Below, piece after piece: positions 8,726 to 17,566 of a DNA stretch of 64,000 bases. The position numbers and the translations under genes are program-made. Source of the stretch: Pectobacterium aroidearum (GTDB lineage Bacteria; Pseudomonadota; Gammaproteobacteria; Enterobacterales; Enterobacteriaceae). Under the pieces are notes generated by a model. That model saw only the letters and a program-made list of their open reading frames with translations, did no database searches and was not told the DNA's origin. The first letter of the stretch is position 1, and each line of letters begins with the position of its first letter. The stretch spans positions 3,410,001-3,474,000 of the forward strand of contig NZ_CP065044.1 of assembly GCF_015689195.1 (NCBI RefSeq), written 5' to 3'.

Positions 8726-9859
8726 TTAGCCCACGTCGTCCACGTTCACCCAACGCGCCGTTTCGTGTGACAGCACGATCGCATCCAGAACTCGCGAGAC
8801 TTTCCAGCCCTCTTCGAAATCCGGCCACATCGGGACGTCAGCCGCAATGCCATCGATCAGATCGCGCACCTCCACCGTTTTCTGATCGTTAAATCCAATA
8901 CCGTGTCCGGCGCTGGCGCAGAAGGCCGCATAGTCAGGATGCTGCGGTCCGGTCAGCAGCGTTTTGAATCCCTGCCGGTTCTCTGGTTCGTCATGCCGAT
9001 AGAGCTTCAGCTCCGCCATGCGTTCCTGTGTGAAACTCAGCGTGCCTTTCGTACCGGTCACCACGTAGGTCAGCCCCATTTTGCGGCCGCAGGCGATACG
9101 CGAGGTTTCAATCACGCCGCGCGCGCCGCTGGCGAAACGCACCATCGCATGCGCCTGATCTTCATTTTCGACCTGTACTAATTCGCTGCTACCCGGTGCT
9201 GTCGGACGCTGCGCAATCACCGTTTGCAGATCGCCGCAGACGCTGGCGATATCTCCCACCAGATACTGCGCCATGTTGACGATATGCGCAGCCAGATCCC
9301 CCAGCGCCCCCAGCCCGGCGGTTTCTTTGAAACAGTGCCAATCCGCCGGCTTGTTCGGATCGGCCAGATAATCCTCGTTATGCGTGCCGTAAAAATGCAC
9401 CACCTCGCCAATCTCGCCGCTGGCGATAATCTCTTTGGCCAACTGTGAGGTCGGATTTTTCATGTAATTGAAACCCACCAGCGTTTTCACGCCCGCCCGC
9501 TGCGCGGCATCAACCATTTCTCTGGCATCACGTGCGTTCAGCGCCAGCGGCTTTTCCGAGTAAACGTGCTTGCCGTGCTGGATAGCCGCCATCGCCATCG
9601 TCTTATGCAGAAAGTTCGGCGCGCAGATATCCACCACGTCAATGTCTGGATCCGCCACCAGCGCACGCCAGTCCCCCGTTGAGCGCTGAAAACCGAACTC
9701 CTGCGCCCGTTTGGCCGCCAGCTCCGGCGACACTTCTGCCAACATCGCCTTCACCAGGTTGCCTTTCAGCGGGAAGACCGTCGGTGCCTGCGCGTAAGCG
9801 ATGGCATGTGCACGGCCGATATAGCCGGTGCCGATTAACCCAATGCGTACATCCTTCAT
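8726..9859 (-). CDS. Gfo/Idh/MocA-family NAD-dependent dehydrogenase
   Basis: The 377-residue oxidoreductase has a Rossmann N-terminus (GTGYIGRAHA), the family EKP motif (SEKPLALN near residue 95) and the catalytic-loop histidine in GDLAAHIVNMA. It lies inside the iol operon, between the transporter permease and iolC. A role in oxidising another inositol stereoisomer (scyllo- or D-chiro-inositol, as IolW/IolX do) or a related polyol is therefore likely. The substrate cannot be read from the sequence. ATG 9859 has GAGGTGG upstream and was preferred to an extension that would overlap the permease gene. Confidence 0.82.
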   Translation of the reverse strand: MKDVRIGLIGTGYIGRAHAIAYAQAPTVFPLKGNLVKAMLAEVSPELAAKRAQEFGFQRSTGDWRALVADPDIDVVDICAPNFLHKTMAMAAIQHGKHVYSEKPLALNARDAREMVDAAQRAGVKTLVGFNYMKNPTSQLAKEIIASGEIGEVVHFYGTHNEDYLADPNKPADWHCFKETAGLGALGDLAAHIVNMAQYLVGDIASVCGDLQTVIAQRPTAPGSSELVQVENEDQAHAMVRFASGARGVIETSRIACGRKMGLTYVVTGTKGTLSFTQERMAELKLYRHDEPENRQGFKTLLTGPQHPDYAAFCASAGHGIGFNDQKTVEVRDLIDGIAADVPMWPDFEEGWKVSRVLDAIVLSHETARWVNVDDVG

Positions 9860-9899
9860 ATCCACCTCGGTGCAAAAAAAGAATCGGTACGGGTGCGGC

Positions 9900-10931
9900 T
9901 CAGATAGCGCCGCGACGGCTCTTGGCATAGGTGTCGAACGCCACGGCCAGCACGATAATTAACCCGGTGATGATCTGTTGGTAGTAGGCCGATACGTTCA
10001 TCAATACCAGTCCGTTAATCAGGATCCCCATGATGATCGAGCCGATAATGGTGCCGCTGATCCGGCCGTAACCGCCCATCAGCGAGGTGCCGCCGATGAC
10101 CACCGAGGCGATGACGCGCAGCTCGAAGGTGATCCCCGCGACCGCTTCTGCGCTGCCGAGACGGGCGCTGAGAATAAAGCCCGCCAGACCAGCCAGACAG
10201 CCAATCACGACGTAAACGCTGACCAGCACTCGCTGCACATTCACCCCAGCCAGACGCGCAGCTTCGGTGTTGCCGCCAATGGCGTAGACGAAGCGGCCCC
10301 AGCGGGTTTTGTGCAGCGCCAGATAGCCCAGCAAGGCGACCAGCGCGAAGATCCAGATTGGCACTGAAATACCGAGAATCTCGCCCCGCCCCCACCAGCG
10401 ATAGCCAGGGTCAAAACCAGCAATCGGCGCTCCATCGTTCATCACCAGCGTTAACCCGCGCCAGATCGTCATCCCGCCCAGCGTGACGATAAACGGTGGC
10501 AGACGCAGTTTGGTTACCCCTAAACCATGCAGGAAACCAATGAAGGTACCCATTGCCAGACAGATGCCCAACGCAACCAGCCAGCTCAAGCCGAACCAGG
10601 CATCAGGATCAACGGTGGTGAAGTTGTCGCCTTTAATTACCGAAGCGGCAGTGATGGCACACACTGCCAGAATTGAGCCGACGGACAGGTCGATCCCGGC
10701 GGTCAGAATGACGAACGTCATCCCTACCGCCATGATGCCGTAGATGGAAACTTCGGTCAGGATGTTGGTGATGTTGCGTTCGGACAAAAAGTTACTGTTC
10801 TGCGACTGAAAGAAGATCAGCAGCAAAATCATGAAAATAAACACGCCGAAGCGTTCGAAAAAAGCAATCGGATCAAAACGTCCGCGCGGATTGGACGGCG
10901 TAATGCTCTTAGAAAGCGGCTGCTGGGACAT
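9900..10931 (-). CDS. Sugar (inositol) ABC transporter permease
   Basis: The 343-residue RbsC/AraH-type permease has about ten hydrophobic segments. It includes the conserved GIDLSVGSILA and the cytoplasmic ATPase-contact region (GGNTEAARLAGV). With the adjacent ATPase and binding protein it forms an importer of the carbohydrate uptake type 2 family. The position between iolG and iolC makes myo-inositol the likely substrate (compare IatP of Caulobacter). ATG 10931 has GGAGGTG upstream, only 12 bases after the ATPase gene. Substrate assignment is by context. Confidence 0.88.
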   Translation of the reverse strand: MSQQPLSKSITPSNPRGRFDPIAFFERFGVFIFMILLLIFFQSQNSNFLSERNITNILTEVSIYGIMAVGMTFVILTAGIDLSVGSILAVCAITAASVIKGDNFTTVDPDAWFGLSWLVALGICLAMGTFIGFLHGLGVTKLRLPPFIVTLGGMTIWRGLTLVMNDGAPIAGFDPGYRWWGRGEILGISVPIWIFALVALLGYLALHKTRWGRFVYAIGGNTEAARLAGVNVQRVLVSVYVVIGCLAGLAGFILSARLGSAEAVAGITFELRVIASVVIGGTSLMGGYGRISGTIIGSIIMGILINGLVLMNVSAYYQQIITGLIIVLAVAFDTYAKSRRGAI

Positions 10932-10943
10932 GCGTCACCTCCG

Positions 10944-12491
10944 TTATGCTGCGTGTAATGCGTCGTGGCAAATGGCCATCATCGTCATCAGTTTTTCTTC
11001 TGTGGCGTCATCGCCATGAATTTCCCCGCTAATTCGCCCTTCGCTGAGCGTGATGATGCGGTCGGAAATCGCCATGATTTCCGGCAGGTCGGAGGAAATC
11101 ACAATCACGGCGACGCCCCGTTTCGCCATATCGAACAGCACCTGATGCACTTCGGACTTGGTGCCGACATCGATGCCGCGCGTGGGCTCATCCACAATCA
11201 ATACCTTGGGATTCAGCGCCATACAGCGAGCAAGAATCACCTTTTGCTGGTTACCGCCCGACAGCTTGCGCACCTCCTGCTCGCTGTTCACCATCTTGAT
11301 GTGCAGCGCCTGACGGTAAGCTTCAATCAGATCGTCTTCCTTACGGGTGTTCACAAACCAGCGCCAGCGCATGAGCGATGAGAGGTTGGAGAGTGAAATG
11401 TTTTCCCTGATCGATAACCCCAATACCGCGCCTTCTTTCTTACGGTCTTCCGGCACCAGTGCGATGCCTTGGGACAGCGCATGCAGCGGCGTAGACGGAT
11501 GGTAAGGGGTGCCATCCAGCACAAACTCACCGGTTGAGAACGCGTCGGCACCAAACAGACAGCGTGCAATTTCCGTACGGCCTGCGCCCACCAGTCCGGC
11601 GATCCCGAGCACTTCGCCCGCATGTACCTGGAAATTGATGTCTTTTAGCGCGATGCCGTGCGCATCCAGCGGTGGTTTTTCCCGGCTTAAGCCCTTTACC
11701 GCCAGACGTACCGGCTTATCCTGATGGTGCGTTTCTGAAGGCGGACGGCGATTAAACACCACGTCGCGACCGACCATCAGGCGAATAATCTCCTGCACAT
11801 TCGTGCTGGCGACGTCGCCGGAACCGGTGTAGCGGCCATCCTGAAACACGGTAAACCGATCGCACAGTTGGAAGACTTCGTGCAGCCGGTGCGTGACATA
11901 CACCACGCTCACGCCGCGTCCTTTAAGCTCGCGCACCACGCGGTGCAGGCTGTCGACTTCACTGTCGCTCAACGCCGCCGACGGCTCATCCATCACAATC
12001 AGCTTGGCGTTCAATGTCAGCGCTCTGGCGATTTCCACCATCTGCTGCTGCGCCACGCTCAAACGTGCCACCTGCGTCGTCGGCGCAATGTTCAATTTCA
12101 GATAATCCAGTACCGCTTTCGCCTCACGATTGACTGCCAGAGCATCCACAAATACGCCGCTACGCTGCGGCTCACGCCCCAGGAACATGTTCTCCGCCAC
12201 ACTCATATTGGGCAGCAGGTTAAATTCCTGATAAATGGTGATAATCCCCCGCTTTTGGCGCTCAACCGGCGATTCAAGCGGTAACAGCTTTTCGCCGCCA
12301 AACCAGATGTCGCCGCTGGTTTGCGGTTGTGCCCCAGCCAGCGCCTTCAATAGCGTCGATTTACCCGCGCCGTTTTCGCCCAATAACGCATGAATCTCTC
12401 CCGGCTGAACGGTCAGCTGTGCGTTGCTCAGCGCCCACACGCCGGAGAAGCTCTTTGCCAGATTGGTAATCTTCAGTAGGGGTTCCGTCAT
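10944..12491 (-). CDS. Sugar (inositol) ABC transporter ATP-binding protein, two ABC domains
   Basis: At 515 residues it carries the duplicated ATPase of RbsA/MglA-type importers. Domain 1 has Walker A GENGAGKST near residue 39, the variant signature LSVAQQQMVEI and LIVMDEPSAALS. Domain 2 has the degenerate P-loop GLVGAGRTE, the intact signature LSGGNQQK and VLIVDEPTRGIDVG. The degenerate second P-loop is normal for this family. It energises uptake through the permease encoded 12 bases downstream. ATG 12491 follows AAGGTAAAC. The inositol substrate is inferred from the iol operon. Confidence 0.9.
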   Translation of the reverse strand: MTEPLLKITNLAKSFSGVWALSNAQLTVQPGEIHALLGENGAGKSTLLKALAGAQPQTSGDIWFGGEKLLPLESPVERQKRGIITIYQEFNLLPNMSVAENMFLGREPQRSGVFVDALAVNREAKAVLDYLKLNIAPTTQVARLSVAQQQMVEIARALTLNAKLIVMDEPSAALSDSEVDSLHRVVRELKGRGVSVVYVTHRLHEVFQLCDRFTVFQDGRYTGSGDVASTNVQEIIRLMVGRDVVFNRRPPSETHHQDKPVRLAVKGLSREKPPLDAHGIALKDINFQVHAGEVLGIAGLVGAGRTEIARCLFGADAFSTGEFVLDGTPYHPSTPLHALSQGIALVPEDRKKEGAVLGLSIRENISLSNLSSLMRWRWFVNTRKEDDLIEAYRQALHIKMVNSEQEVRKLSGGNQQKVILARCMALNPKVLIVDEPTRGIDVGTKSEVHQVLFDMAKRGVAVIVISSDLPEIMAISDRIITLSEGRISGEIHGDDATEEKLMTMMAICHDALHAA

Positions 12492-12557
12492 GTTTACCTT
12501 CCTCCCGCAAGGCCGCGCGAACGCGGCCTGCTGAATACCTTTTATGTAGAGAACGAT

Positions 12558-13496
12558 TTATTTACCCGCTTCACCAATGCGTTCGGCATCGTTCAGGTTA
12601 TCTTTGGTAATCATGGTCGGTTGGTAGTCTGCCCCGGTGATAGGCGCTTTGCTGCGGATGTTATTGGTCAATTGCGTCAATGCGGTGGTCACAGCGTAGC
12701 CCGGACGCTGATCGGCGGTAACCGCCAGCCAGCCGTCACGTACACGAGCCAATGCTTCTGGCACAGCATCAAAACCGGTTACCATTACCTCGCCAGGTTT
12801 CAGACCTTGCCCCTGTAACGCTTCAATCGCGCCCAGCGCCATGTCGTCATTCGCAGAGAGGATCACCTGTGGGCGTTTAGGCAGCGACGGCAGAACACTT
12901 TCTACGATGCGCATCCCTTCGGAACGCATCCAGTTCCCCGTCTGATCGGCCACAATGCGGTACTTGCTGCCGCCCGCTTTCAGGCTGTCACGAATCCCCT
13001 GCGTCCGCTCGATATTAGAAGAAGAGCCCGGCTGGCCGGTTAGCAGAATGATCTCTGCACCATTCGGGAATTTGGTTTTGACATAGTCGGCAATCGCCTG
13101 ACCACCTTTGTAGTTATTCGCCCCAAAATGCGGCACGGCTTTTTCCGTTTTCACCGAACGATCCAGCGTCACGACTGGCAACTTGGCATCCTGAATTTCG
13201 GTCACTGCGCTGGAAACCGCGTTAACATCATTCGGTGACACCACGAAGCCGAGTGCGCCACGCGTGATGGCATTTTCCAAATCGGCGGCCTGCTTCGGCG
13301 AGCTACCCTGCCCATCCAGCACCTGCAAATTCACGCCCAGTTCTTTGGCGGCTTTAACTGCGGTGCGCTGCATGTGAACTTCAAACGGCATAGCGAGATT
13401 CGGCGTACTGAAAACGATTTGTTCATTTTGGGCCTGAGCAAGACCAGACAGACCCAGTGCGATGGCGATTGCGGAAACGCTGATGATCTTTTTCAT
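12558..13496 (-). CDS. Periplasmic sugar (inositol)-binding protein
   Basis: This 312-residue RbsB-like (Peripla_BP_4) binding protein has a signal peptide of about 22 residues (MKKIISVSAIAIALGL, cut after AQA). The mature domain shows the family pattern with VVTLDRSV, HFGANNYKGGQ and NDDMALGAIEAL. It would capture inositol in the periplasm and deliver it to the permease-ATPase pair encoded directly downstream. It lies 79 bases after iolG. The substrate comes from context; the family also includes ribose, xylose and galactose binders. Confidence 0.9.
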   Translation of the reverse strand: MKKIISVSAIAIALGLSGLAQAQNEQIVFSTPNLAMPFEVHMQRTAVKAAKELGVNLQVLDGQGSSPKQAADLENAITRGALGFVVSPNDVNAVSSAVTEIQDAKLPVVTLDRSVKTEKAVPHFGANNYKGGQAIADYVKTKFPNGAEIILLTGQPGSSSNIERTQGIRDSLKAGGSKYRIVADQTGNWMRSEGMRIVESVLPSLPKRPQVILSANDDMALGAIEALQGQGLKPGEVMVTGFDAVPEALARVRDGWLAVTADQRPGYAVTTALTQLTNNIRSKAPITGADYQPTMITKDNLNDAERIGEAGK

Positions 13497-13575
13497 ATGT
13501 CTTTTCTCTTCATCTGCTTCTGTTATAGGTAGGGGTGTAGGGTTGAAAGCAGGTAAAACGCGGAGTGCCGTACGG

Positions 13576-14562
13576 TTACACGGCGACCTCCTTGCCTTGA
13601 GCCAGGGATTCGAAGGCTTTATCCGCCAGATTCAACGCACGCTCACCGTCCAGACCGGAGCACTCCGGCTGGGTGCGGCCATTCAGTACATCGACAAAGT
13701 GCTGCCACTCTGCCGCGTACGCCGCGTGATAGCGTTGTAGGAAGAAATATTCGGGTTTCGCTGCCAGACAGCCGTCGTCGGTCCACTGCTCGACCACGTT
13801 TTCGCGGATATTGCCCGCGCTGAGCACACCTTTCGCGCCATGCAGTTCGAGACGTTGATCGTAGCCGTAGCCGGAGCGGCGGCTGTTGACGATGGTCGCC
13901 ATCGCGCCAGAAGCAAATTTCAGCACGATAAATGCGGTATCAATGTCACCCGCCTCACCAATGGCCGGATCGACCAGATTGCTGCCTTGTGCAAAGACTG
14001 ACACCGGCTCCTCGCCCATAATGAAGCGCGCCATATCGAAATCATGGATCGTCATGTCGCGGAACATACCGCCGGAAACGCGAACATATTCAGCAGGCGG
14101 CGGCGACGGATCGCGGGAGATAATCAGCAGGGATTCTGGTTTTCCGATGCGCCCCTCACCAGCCAGCGTTTTGACGCGGCGGAATTGCGGGTCATAGCGG
14201 CGGTTAAACCCGACAAACAGCGGCACGTTCTGCTGCTTGACGACGGTCAGGCAATCGCGAACGCGGGCAATATCCAGATGCACGGGTTTTTCGCAGAAAA
14301 TGGCTTTGCCATGTTTGGCAGCCAGCTCAATCAAGTCGGCGTGCGTGTCGGTCGCAGAGGCAATCAGGACGGCGTGCACCGCCGGATCGTTCATGACTTC
14401 ATCCACGGTTTGCACTTTGGTATGGTAGCGTTCGGCCAGCGTCGCGGCATTGGTTGGGTTAGGATCGACGACCGCGTAAAGATTGGTTTCTTTGTGTGCC
14501 GCGATGTTCACTGCATGGACCTGGCCGATACGGCCTGCGCCCAGTAAAGCGATGTTAAACAT
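13576..14562 (-). CDS. iolG: Inositol 2-dehydrogenase
   Basis: The 328-residue Gfo/Idh/MocA enzyme oxidises myo-inositol to 2-keto-myo-inositol with NAD+, the first catabolic step. Visible motifs are the Rossmann loop GAGRIGQVHA at the N-terminus, EKPVHLD near residue 96 and the catalytic region MTIHDFDMARF near residue 172 with its Asp and His. ATG 14562 begins directly at the dinucleotide-binding strand and follows GGGAG, so it was preferred to a start 72 bases upstream. It is first in the iolG-transporter-iolCEB series, with a long upstream region that holds candidate operators. Confidence 0.93.
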   Translation of the reverse strand: MFNIALLGAGRIGQVHAVNIAAHKETNLYAVVDPNPTNAATLAERYHTKVQTVDEVMNDPAVHAVLIASATDTHADLIELAAKHGKAIFCEKPVHLDIARVRDCLTVVKQQNVPLFVGFNRRYDPQFRRVKTLAGEGRIGKPESLLIISRDPSPPPAEYVRVSGGMFRDMTIHDFDMARFIMGEEPVSVFAQGSNLVDPAIGEAGDIDTAFIVLKFASGAMATIVNSRRSGYGYDQRLELHGAKGVLSAGNIRENVVEQWTDDGCLAAKPEYFFLQRYHAAYAAEWQHFVDVLNGRTQPECSGLDGERALNLADKAFESLAQGKEVAV

Positions 14563-14885
14563 AGATGCTCCCTTGCTGCCTGAGTGGCGTTTAATGCCAG
14601 ACTGAAAAAGTGACGGGATAACGGCTAGTCGCATTCTTCCCCCAGCCCCATCACCCGCTTTTTACCGCAAATCCTGATAGCTAAAATAAAACATTTATTT
14701 CAGTTTTGTATAAATTGAAAATTATATTTTTGCGTGTCAGTTAACATTTTCATGACATCTTCGCTGTTTTCTGCAACCCCAATCACACATCATCTGAGAA
14801 CGTTTGTGGGGGTATACATGCCTATCAGGGGATCGGTTAGGCGCTGGCGTAAAAGGGAGGGAAAAATGAAACCGTGGTTTGAAAA

Positions 14886-14901
14886 TGAAATGAATATTTC
14901 A
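14886..14901. promoter_or_regulatory. Candidate IolR (RpiR-family) operator, site 1
   Basis: The palindrome TGAAATGAATATTTCA has 6-bp arms around GAAT. It differs in one base from the site in the iolA promoter at 19135-19150, and both fit GRAA-N6-TTYC, close to the GGAA-N6-TTCC pattern known for RpiR-type IolR proteins. It lies about 320 bases upstream of iolG. Recognition by the regulator at 19406 is inferred. Confidence 0.5.
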
Positions 14902-14984
14902 ATTCATTATCTCCCATTGCATTTAACCCTCTCGGAGATATAACTACAGGGGTCATCAAGGGTTTTGCCCTTATACGGCATAAA

Positions 14985-15221
14985 AAATTATGCTGAGGAG
15001 ATAGCAGGCTTAGGATGAGCCGCAGGACGCGGCGAAAGCTTGCGCCACGTCGGGAACGTGTCGCAAGCGGTCCGTTAAGCCTGATACCGACGAAGGCACC
15101 GCGTCAGCGGCATAATTTAGCCGTAAAGCCAGGGGTCAAGGGGCGAGCGGCGTTTGAGCCGTCCCTTGTCGGGCGCGTGCTACGGGGTAGCATGGAAATG
15201 ACGGCATTATCGCGCACGAAA
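14985..15221 (+). repeat. Structured intergenic repeat, copy 1 (plus orientation)
   Basis: A 237-nt element matches 17270-17507 on the opposite strand. Shared blocks are AAAAATTATGCTGAGG at the left end, GCGGCATAATTTA in the middle, TCGGGCGCGTGCT, and GCGCACGAAA at the right end. Between them the primary sequence differs but pairing is kept. Helix AAATTATGC/GCATAATTT closes 14985-15118. Inside are 15005-15012/15076-15083, 15019-15023/15029-15033 and 15038-15044/15062-15068 with 15046-15050/15056-15060. Further right are 15137-15142/15163-15168 and 15178-15183/15187-15192. It is probably a member of a dispersed, folded intergenic repeat family. Whether it acts as DNA or RNA is unknown. Confidence 0.8.
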
Positions 15222-15223
15222 CC

Positions 15224-15259
15224 GTCTCTTAGTCTTCATAAAAAATGTGACTAAGAGAC
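15224..15259. terminator. 11-bp hairpin downstream of iolD, possible terminator
   Basis: GTCTCTTAGTC (15224-15234) and GACTAAGAGAC (15249-15259) form a perfect 11-bp stem with a 14-nt loop, 20 bases past the iolD stop. There is no U-run after the stem on either strand, so intrinsic termination is uncertain. It abuts repeat copy 1 but has no counterpart beside copy 2. Confidence 0.4.
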
Positions 15260-15279
15260 AGTGACGCAGGGAAATTTAC

Positions 15280-17211
15280 CTAATATTGCCGTGCGCGGGA
15301 GAGCGCAGCTTTCACGTTACTGGCAGCCGTCTCAATCTCCGGATTATCCGCAACCTGCGCCGTGCCAGTGCGCCACCAGGATTCATAGCCGTGCGTCATG
15401 GTCTTCGGCAGCACTTTGATATCCAGCAGCACCGGTCCTGTATGCTGGCGTGATTCCACCAGCGCCTGTCTGAGCGAGGTTTCATCATGCACTCGCCACG
15501 CTTTACAGCCGTAGCTTTCAGCGTTCTTGGCGAAATCGACCGGAATAAGTGCACCGCGCAGTTGCCCCGATTCCGCATCGCGGTAGCGGTTTTCCGTACA
15601 GAAGCTCCCCATTCCCTGACTCATTTGCAGGTTGTTGATACAGCCAAAGCCCGCGTTGTCGAACAGCAGCACGGTGATTTTGATGCCCTCTTGCACCGCC
15701 GTTTGCAGTTCGGTGTGGAGCATCAGATAAGAACCGTCACCAACCATCGCGTAGACGGGCTGTTGCGGCACCGCAAGCCGCGCGCCAATTGCCGCCGCAA
15801 TCTCGTACCCCATGCAGGAGTAACCATATTCCAGATGATAGCTGTCCGGCGTTTTTACCTGCCACACGCGCTGTAGATCGCCCGGTAACGACCCTGCCGC
15901 GCCAACGACAACCGCGTTATCCTCCAGTTCATCATTCAGGATCCCCAGTACGCGCGTTTGCGTCAGGTGGGTATTCAACGTCTGGCGATATTCATCCAGC
16001 TTGTCTTCCAGACCATCCACCACTTCAGGCACCAGTTCACCTTTATCCTGCACGGTAAACAGCCGCTGTAGCTCGCGTTCCCATTCCGCACGCGCCTGTT
16101 CAATAGCCTGCTGCCAGCCGCTACGATAGGACGCCGTCGCCAGCCGTTCGGCCAGTGCTTGTAGCCCGACGCGCGCGTCGGCGATCAGGGGCAGCGCATC
16201 CAGTTTTAGCGCATCAAATTCGGCAACGTTGAGCAGTAAAAATTCGACGTTCGGGTTCTGAAACAGCGACTTGGAACCGGTGGTAAAATCGGTTAAACGC
16301 GTCCCGACGCCAATCACCAGATCCGCTTCTTGCGCCAGCCGATTCGCCGCCAGCCCGCCTGTCACGCCAATACCACCGCAGTTCAGCGGATGTGAGGAAA
16401 CAATCGCACCTTTGCCCGCCTGCGTTTCGCCAAACGGAATCGCAAACTGCTCGGCAAACTGCGCCAGCGCATCATGTGCGCCGGAATAACGAACGCCACC
16501 GCCGCAAATCAGCATCGGGCGGCGCTTTCTGGCAATCAGCGCTGCCGCTTCCTCCAGCCGTGCCGCATCTGGCGGGCGACGTTCGAGGTGATGGACGCGC
16601 TTGCGGAAGAACGATGCCGGATAATCCCAGACTTCCGCCTGCACATCCTGCGGTAAACACAGCGTTACCGCGCCGGTATCGGCCGGATCGGTCAGCACGC
16701 GCATGGCGTTAATCAGCGCGCTCATCAGTTGCTCAGGGCGATTAATGCGATCCCAGTAGCGAGAAACCGGTTTAAAGCAGTCATTGGTGCTGATCGACAG
16801 ATCGTGATATTGCTCGACCTGCTGCAACACCGGATCCGGCTGGCGGCAGGCGAAGAGATCGCCGGGCAACAGCAGCACCGGAATACGGTTGGCGGTCGCG
16901 GTCGCCGCGGCGGTCACCATATTTGCCGCCCCCGGCCCCACCGACGAGGTCACGGCATAAATTTTCCGCCGCTTGTGCTGTTTGGCGAACCCAACGGCGA
17001 TGTGCGCCATTCCTTGTTCGTTGCACCCCTGATGCACAGTGAGGCGGTTCGCCTCCTGCTCCAGCGCCTGACCGATGCCCAGCACATTACCGTGACCAAA
17101 AATGGTCATGACGCCCTGCACAAAAGGGGATTCTTCACCGTCTACGCTGATGTATTGCTGGTTGAGAAAACGGACCAGCGCTTGCGCCATGGTGATGCGA
17201 CACGTATCCAT
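15280..17211 (-). CDS. iolD: 3D-(3,5/4)-trihydroxycyclohexane-1,2-dione acylhydrolase
   Basis: This 643-residue thiamine diphosphate enzyme hydrolytically opens the cyclohexanedione ring to 5-deoxy-D-glucuronate. It has the usual three domains. An N-terminal domain has [17 protein letters not shown], whose Glu activates TPP. A central domain lies at about 215-360. The C-terminal pyrophosphate-binding domain has [11 protein letters not shown] and the metal-ligand Asn in FDNAGFG. ATG 17211 follows AAGGAGTAGATCA. Its neighbours are iolA upstream and iolG downstream, but intergenic repeats isolate it on both sides, so it may not be co-transcribed smoothly with either. Confidence 0.95.
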   Translation of the reverse strand: MDTCRITMAQALVRFLNQQYISVDGEESPFVQGVMTIFGHGNVLGIGQALEQEANRLTVHQGCNEQGMAHIAVGFAKQHKRRKIYAVTSSVGPGAANMVTAAATATANRIPVLLLPGDLFACRQPDPVLQQVEQYHDLSISTNDCFKPVSRYWDRINRPEQLMSALINAMRVLTDPADTGAVTLCLPQDVQAEVWDYPASFFRKRVHHLERRPPDAARLEEAAALIARKRRPMLICGGGVRYSGAHDALAQFAEQFAIPFGETQAGKGAIVSSHPLNCGGIGVTGGLAANRLAQEADLVIGVGTRLTDFTTGSKSLFQNPNVEFLLLNVAEFDALKLDALPLIADARVGLQALAERLATASYRSGWQQAIEQARAEWERELQRLFTVQDKGELVPEVVDGLEDKLDEYRQTLNTHLTQTRVLGILNDELEDNAVVVGAAGSLPGDLQRVWQVKTPDSYHLEYGYSCMGYEIAAAIGARLAVPQQPVYAMVGDGSYLMLHTELQTAVQEGIKITVLLFDNAGFGCINNLQMSQGMGSFCTENRYRDAESGQLRGALIPVDFAKNAESYGCKAWRVHDETSLRQALVESRQHTGPVLLDIKVLPKTMTHGYESWWRTGTAQVADNPEIETAASNVKAALSRARQY

Positions 17212-17566
17212 TGATCTACTCCTTAAATAAGGATCTGATTTCTATAATGAACTATGTATATTCAGCGAGCATTTCGTGCGCAAAAATTTAGCCATTCTTA
17301 TGCTACGTTGCAGCACGCGCCCGACTCAGGGCGCTCAATCGCCGCCGCCCTGAGAACCCAGGCTTATGGCGATAAATTATGCCGCTACGCGGGCCCTTCG
17401 GTATGTGTCACCGTCATCCGAACCGCCAGTGACGCGGTCCTCCGCGGCACTGGCTTTCGCGACATCCCTGTCGCTCTTTCGGCGGTGCACCTACCTCAGC
17501 ATAATTTTTGACGCCAGCAGAGCAAAACCGGTGCACTATTTTCACCACACGTTATAGGTCAAATCC
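17212..17566. other. 355-bp gap between iolA and iolD
   Basis: Almost all of this gap is repeat copy 2 (17270-17507, minus orientation), leaving about 58 bases before iolD that contain its ribosome-binding site and about 59 bases after the iolA stop. The reading frames seen inside (17254-17511, 17366-17557) are by-products of the repeat and are not called as genes. Confidence 0.7.
17270..17507 (-). repeat. Structured intergenic repeat, copy 2 (minus orientation)
   Basis: The copy lies between iolA and iolD and is inverted relative to copy 1. Its closing helix AAATTATGC/GCATAATTT spans 17374-17507, which is 134 nt exactly as in copy 1. The inner helices use different bases: 17409-17413/17483-17487 with 17418-17422/17478-17482, 17459-17464/17469-17474, 17425-17431/17448-17454 with 17433-17437/17442-17446, 17325-17333/17346-17354 and the hairpin 17301-17315. 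Compensatory changes relative to copy 1 in nearly every helix indicate that the fold, not the sequence, is conserved. On this strand it would be transcribed in any iolA-iolD read-through RNA. Confidence 0.8.

Larger units (their letters stand above)
14563..15279. other. 717-bp gene-free region between iolG and iolD
   Basis: This stretch has no convincing gene. From left to right it holds the AT-rich iolG promoter region with a weak operator-like match at 14687-14702 (TGAAATAAATGTTTTA on the minus strand), a perfect operator-like palindrome at 14886-14901, a small hairpin AAGGG/CCCTT at 14958-14972, the structured repeat copy 1 (14985-15221), and an 11-bp perfect hairpin at 15224-15259. The short ORFs here (14734-14943, 15015-15254) have no ribosome-binding site or family resemblance that I can see. 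Confidence 0.7.

Noticed and set aside
14734-14943. 69-codon ORF upstream of iolG
   Set aside because: Low-complexity AT-rich frame over a probable control region containing the operator-like palindrome; no family resemblance.
15015-15254. 79-codon ORF (MSRRTRRKL...) in the iolD-iolG gap
   Set aside because: It runs through the structured repeat copy 1 and its sequence follows the hairpin arms. Copy 2 does not preserve the frame, so it is a by-product of the repeat.
17254-17511. ORF of 85 codons between iolA and iolD
   Set aside because: It runs through repeat copy 2, antisense to it, with no ribosome-binding site.
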